From assembly GCA_024274855.1 (NCBI GenBank), contig JAJSAJ010000839.1, forward strand, positions 1 through 17,866: 17,866 nucleotides of DNA, written 5' to 3'. The notes beneath the pieces were generated by a model, which was given only the letters and a program-made list of their open reading frames with translations, did not search any database and had not been told where the DNA came from. This DNA comes from Planctomycetota bacterium. Its GTDB lineage: Bacteria; Planctomycetota; Planctomycetia; Pirellulales; Pirellulaceae. The position numbers and the translations under genes are program-made. Below are positions 14,908 through 17,866 of the stretch, one piece after another (the stretch's first letter is position 1; the number at the start of each line of letters is the position of its first letter).

Positions 14908-17715
14908 TCACTTTTCATGTTCATGATCGGTACCGAACCAGACCGGACTGGACCAGGCGATCTCCTGATCTTTCTGCATCACACGTACGTAATAGTAGCT
15001 TGTACCCGGGAGCGGTTTTCGGTCCACGAAAGTGAAACGCACCTTCCTGCCTTCGGGGCGAACGGTGTGGATAAACGTGTTGCTTCGGCATACCTCGATG
15101 CGATCGATGTCGGCCGGGCACTGCACTCGAATGTCGACGGTGACGGTTTTTCCTGGTTGCTCAGCGATTTTTTCGCCCATGAGATGACCGTCGACGCGGA
15201 CGTCCAGAAATATCTTGGCCGCGGTCGTTCCATAGCAATGACGCGCGCGCAGTGCGTCCAGAATTGCCTCACGCGTCAAGTCCGGCGCGAAGACACACGC
15301 CTTGCCGTACCCGCCGCCATGATCCGGACTGGCGATCACTCCGATGATGATATTCAGTGCCCAGGCATCTTGCATGAAATTGCCTGCACCGGGAATTGTC
15401 CGAGCGGCCTGTCGGGGCGCTCCGAAATACTCGTACGAGCCTCGCGTCTGGAAAATCTCTGCCACCGGCTGCAGTGTTTCGTCATGAAACGACCAGTCGG
15501 TCGGAACATTACCCGTGTCCGCAAGCTGGTGCGGAATATGGATGAAGTTCGCCTTCAGTCGGCTCAGATCCTCCCAAACCTGGGAAGGCGTTTGATAGTT
15601 CCGAGCGTTCCACCACCGCGGGAAATAAAGATCGGCCAGGATCAGATTGCGATGGCCATAGAATCCGTAGGGGTGTTGATGCGAGTATTTCTCAAATGTC
15701 GAGGTCCACTCCTGCCCCAGAAATGGCATGAAGCGTTTGGGATCGTCATTGATGCGAGCCAGCTTAGCGCTGTAGTTCCACAAGTAGGCATTCATGTTGT
15801 ACCCGTGATCGGTGACACAAACGAAATCGTATCGCGTTAGATCACGCATGTGCTGATAACTTTCGTCCAGCGATTGGTCGCCAACGCGATTGCAAACGTA
15901 AATATCCGAATGCTCGTGTAGGTCGCCGAAGTACAGGTTGAGTTTCTTTCCTCCATATTGAATCGAAGGAGTTGGAGATTCCTCGCCACGTTCTACTCGC
16001 AGCGAGGCCGCTTCGAAGGGATCGTTCGGTTCCACGATTGGTCGGAAACGCATCGTGGCATCGCCGCTGACTTGGCCCGCGTCCACATTGGCCAGGAAGA
16101 TGTTGCTCGTCGCCTCGCCTGTCTTGTCGAATTCGTTCCATGATGGGGGAATGTCATCGCCTTGAATGGCGACGATTGCCCGGCCGTTCTGGACGGCTAG
16201 TCCGGGGAGACGATCCATACCTTTGTGGGTGGAAATCGGCATTGGTTTGATCCACCGTCCTTGACTGAAACATGTCAGAAAGGTGTCCCAGCCGGATCGT
16301 GGCAACCGGGGTCGGAGCATTGCGAGCCAGAGTCGTCCCGTTTCGTCGAATGCGGCCGAAGCGGCCTCGCACCGTTGCTGTAGAGGTGAAGGGCCATTTG
16401 TGACCGGGGTCAGCAGACCTTGAGGTGTGACTTTGGCGACCAGCAATCGTCGGTCATTGGTGGCACCCACATGATACTGCTGGACCAACGCATTTTCATA
16501 TGCGAGCCACAATTGGTCTTGCCGTCCAAACAAAAAAGCGTGCCGATCGATCGTTGGAGCGTGCGTCAGACGTGTTGGTTTGCTCCACGTCCCGGCTGCC
16601 GGGCGACGGCTCAGGTAGATGTCATAGTTATTGTCCTGAAATGCGTGCCACGCGACGCAAACGTCACTATTGTCCAGGACGGTTAGAGACGGATCGTAAC
16701 TCGAATGATCCGGCGAGCTGAGCGCGACAGGTTCCGAACTCTGGTCCCCTTGCACGCAACGCGCGAACACCTGCCGGTTCCTATTTCGATTCGATTCCCA
16801 GGCCAACCAAAGCGTACCATTGTGCCACGCCACTGCCGGGTCGACGTCGACACCACGATCGTGAGTCACTGCTTTTGGCCGAGTTGGTCCATCGGCACCG
16901 CATTGAACCAGGTAGATGTCCCAGTTGTTTTGTTGCTCTGATGCGAAGACCAGAGCCACTTGTTGCCCCATCGAGACCATCTTCATTGCATGGATGTAAG
17001 TCTTCGGGCCTCCAAGGACCTCCCAACGACCCAATGACTCAAACTGATCGTTGGTGATGCGATATCGAACTACTTGAAGTGAATCCCAGCCATCGTGAAA
17101 GAGGTTGTAGGCAACGTAAACTGTTCCGTCGGCGGCCACTGCCATTGCTGGTTCGTCGCAGAAACCATGCGTCGAGACGGCGGTGATCGCAGGCATCGTG
17201 GTTTCATGTAATGCCAGATCATCCACCCAAATGCGGCCCGGCGGTGAGCCATAAGACGAGGGGCAAATGACCTCAATCTTGAGCGTTCCCGATTTCTTCG
17301 GAATGATTGTTGCCCGATATCGTCGCCATTTACGAGTCACTCGTGGCCAACTTGCCACCATCGTCCGTTTCTTTTCTCCGGGCATGTTGACCCAGAGGAC
17401 GATTTTCGTGCCCTTGGTTCCTCGCGCCCACATTTGAAAGTCATACCGATTATTGGCTCGGACGGTTATGTCCCGCTTCAGCCGCAACGCCTGGTTTGGT
17501 TGAACGACCTCGCCGGTCAAGCAGGCCTTGCTCCGGTGTGCCGCGGTTGGGTCGACCACCCGTTGGTGGCCGGCAGCGAGGGTCCAACCTTCCGTCCCCT
17601 TCTCAAATCCGCCGTTGGTGAACAAGTTTGCTGTTGGCGGATCAGTTTGCGCATGGGCCTGGATGCTTGCCAGACTGCAAAGTGTCAGTAGGGTTGTCTG
17701 AAAGAGACGTGTCAT
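14908..17715 (-). CDS. Secreted CBM-like / beta-propeller / DUF3604 (PHP-like) protein
   Basis: 935 residues from the ATG at 17713-17715, chosen for AAAGG about 9 bases upstream and a signal peptide right after it (1-22, cut near AHA-Q). Domains: a CBM-like jelly-roll (about 30-170, NLFTNGGFEKGTEGW ... IWVDDLALHE); a beta-propeller of TolB or sialidase type (about 185-560, repeats such as DPAVAWHNGTLWLAWES and NNYDIYLSRR); and a DUF3604/PHP-like metal-site domain (about 593-830) with FGDLHEHSD (His601, His603), VTDHGYN (Asp636, His637), LGQEW (Glu669), HIPHQ (His729) and SPDHGG (Asp798, His799). A small beta domain ends it, with YYYVRVMQKDQEIAWSSPVW. These residues fit a metal-dependent hydrolase, possibly acting on phosphate esters or sugars; the substrate is unknown. 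The start overlaps an upstream stop as ATGA. Confidence 0.85.
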   Translation of the reverse strand: MTRLFQTTLLTLCSLASIQAHAQTDPPTANLFTNGGFEKGTEGWTLAAGHQRVVDPTAAHRSKACLTGEVVQPNQALRLKRDITVRANNRYDFQMWARGTKGTKIVLWVNMPGEKKRTMVASWPRVTRKWRRYRATIIPKKSGTLKIEVICPSSYGSPPGRIWVDDLALHETTMPAITAVSTHGFCDEPAMAVAADGTVYVAYNLFHDGWDSLQVVRYRITNDQFESLGRWEVLGGPKTYIHAMKMVSMGQQVALVFASEQQNNWDIYLVQCGADGPTRPKAVTHDRGVDVDPAVAWHNGTLWLAWESNRNRNRQVFARCVQGDQSSEPVALSSPDHSSYDPSLTVLDNSDVCVAWHAFQDNNYDIYLSRRPAAGTWSKPTRLTHAPTIDRHAFLFGRQDQLWLAYENALVQQYHVGATNDRRLLVAKVTPQGLLTPVTNGPSPLQQRCEAASAAFDETGRLWLAMLRPRLPRSGWDTFLTCFSQGRWIKPMPISTHKGMDRLPGLAVQNGRAIVAIQGDDIPPSWNEFDKTGEATSNIFLANVDAGQVSGDATMRFRPIVEPNDPFEAASLRVERGEESPTPSIQYGGKKLNLYFGDLHEHSDIYVCNRVGDQSLDESYQHMRDLTRYDFVCVTDHGYNMNAYLWNYSAKLARINDDPKRFMPFLGQEWTSTFEKYSHQHPYGFYGHRNLILADLYFPRWWNARNYQTPSQVWEDLSRLKANFIHIPHQLADTGNVPTDWSFHDETLQPVAEIFQTRGSYEYFGAPRQAARTIPGAGNFMQDAWALNIIIGVIASPDHGGGYGKACVFAPDLTREAILDALRARHCYGTTAAKIFLDVRVDGHLMGEKIAEQPGKTVTVDIRVQCPADIDRIEVCRSNTFIHTVRPEGRKVRFTFVDRKPLPGTSYYYVRVMQKDQEIAWSSPVWFGTDHEHEK

Positions 17716-17866
17716 GGTTTGTGCCTTTCGGGCTCTACCTGATTTGGAGGGGTTGATCCGCATTCTACGGCTTCGGCCAGAGCGTTGACCAGATGGCTGA
17801 CTTCCAAACCGGTCATTCGTGGTGCTGGATCCTGATCGCTCGTCCGATCGTAAGAAAGTCGAAGTC
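17712..17866 (-). CDS. C-terminal end of an upstream gene (partial)
   Basis: A minus-strand frame is open from the right edge and ends in TGA at 17712-17714, giving a tail that reads LSYDRTSDQDPAPRMTGLEVSHLVNALAEAVE and onward to ERHKP. It overlaps the ATG of the large gene as ATGA, typical of coupled genes. Only about 51 residues are visible, so the family is not recognised. A second frame is also open from the edge but stops at 17813-17815. Confidence 0.45.
   Translation of the reverse strand, partial: LRLSYDRTSDQDPAPRMTGLEVSHLVNALAEAVECGSTPPNQVEPERHKP

Noticed and set aside
14630..14911. 93-codon minus-strand frame starting at a GTGA overlap with the large gene
   Set aside because: It runs through the palindromes, has no ribosome site, and its middle is simply a translation of the perfect 19-bp hairpin.
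14917..15840. 307-codon plus-strand frame opposite the DUF3604-type gene
   Set aside because: Lies entirely within the opposite coding sequence with its conserved metal-site motifs; no independent support.

Overview
The window looks like chromosomal DNA from a planctomycete, probably of the Pirellulaceae type. The reasons are the planctomycete style of GyrA (an extended QRDR region and a long acidic tail), secreted PQQ-like and DUF3604-type proteins that start with their typical motifs, frequent GTG and TTG starts, moderate G+C, loosely packed genes and REP-like palindromes between genes. This assignment is an inference from sequence style, not from a search. The genetic code appears standard: the long genes around gyrA stay open and end in TAA, TAG or TGA.

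Layout. (1) 1-785, minus: 5' three quarters of gmd (GDP-mannose 4,6-dehydratase), running off the left edge. (2) 807-3632, minus: gyrA, complete in length and in one reading frame but broken by two in-frame stops (TAA at 2082-2084, TAG at 1287-1289). A sigma70-like promoter lies upstream. (3) 3880-5282, minus: a self-contained two-gene unit with a strong promoter, a membrane-anchored coiled-coil protein, a small membrane protein overlapping it, and a strong intrinsic terminator. (4) 5533-9099, minus: a tight pabA/trpG-like - moeA - lnt cluster (amidotransferase, molybdenum cofactor insertion, lipoprotein N-acylation). (5) 9506-10336, plus: an unrecognised, probably exported protein, convergent with and overlapping a lone FliN/SpoA-domain gene (10263-10634, minus). 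(6) 10785-10869: a 28-nt-arm inverted repeat. (7) 11144-12481, plus: secreted PQQ-like beta-propeller; 12676-12945, plus: small two-helix membrane protein. (8) 13061-14560, minus: exported polysaccharide-deacetylase-like protein. (9) 14658-14832: a cluster of hairpins. (10) 14908-17715, minus: a large secreted protein with a CBM-like domain, a beta-propeller and a DUF3604/PHP-like metal site; its start overlaps the stop of another gene entering from the right edge.

The most notable observation is gyrA. Both stops fit a single G-to-T change in a glutamate codon, and there is no frameshift. The first stop falls about 20 residues before the junction between the breakage-reunion domain and the DNA-wrapping domain. 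It could be a recent pseudogene, a second gyrA copy, a readthrough or split gyrase, or a sequence error; the window alone cannot decide. The best candidates for undescribed biology are the two-gene membrane unit (3979-5098), the unrecognised exported protein at 9506 and the three-part DUF3604 protein. No tRNA, rRNA, CRISPR array, transposase or phage gene was seen.
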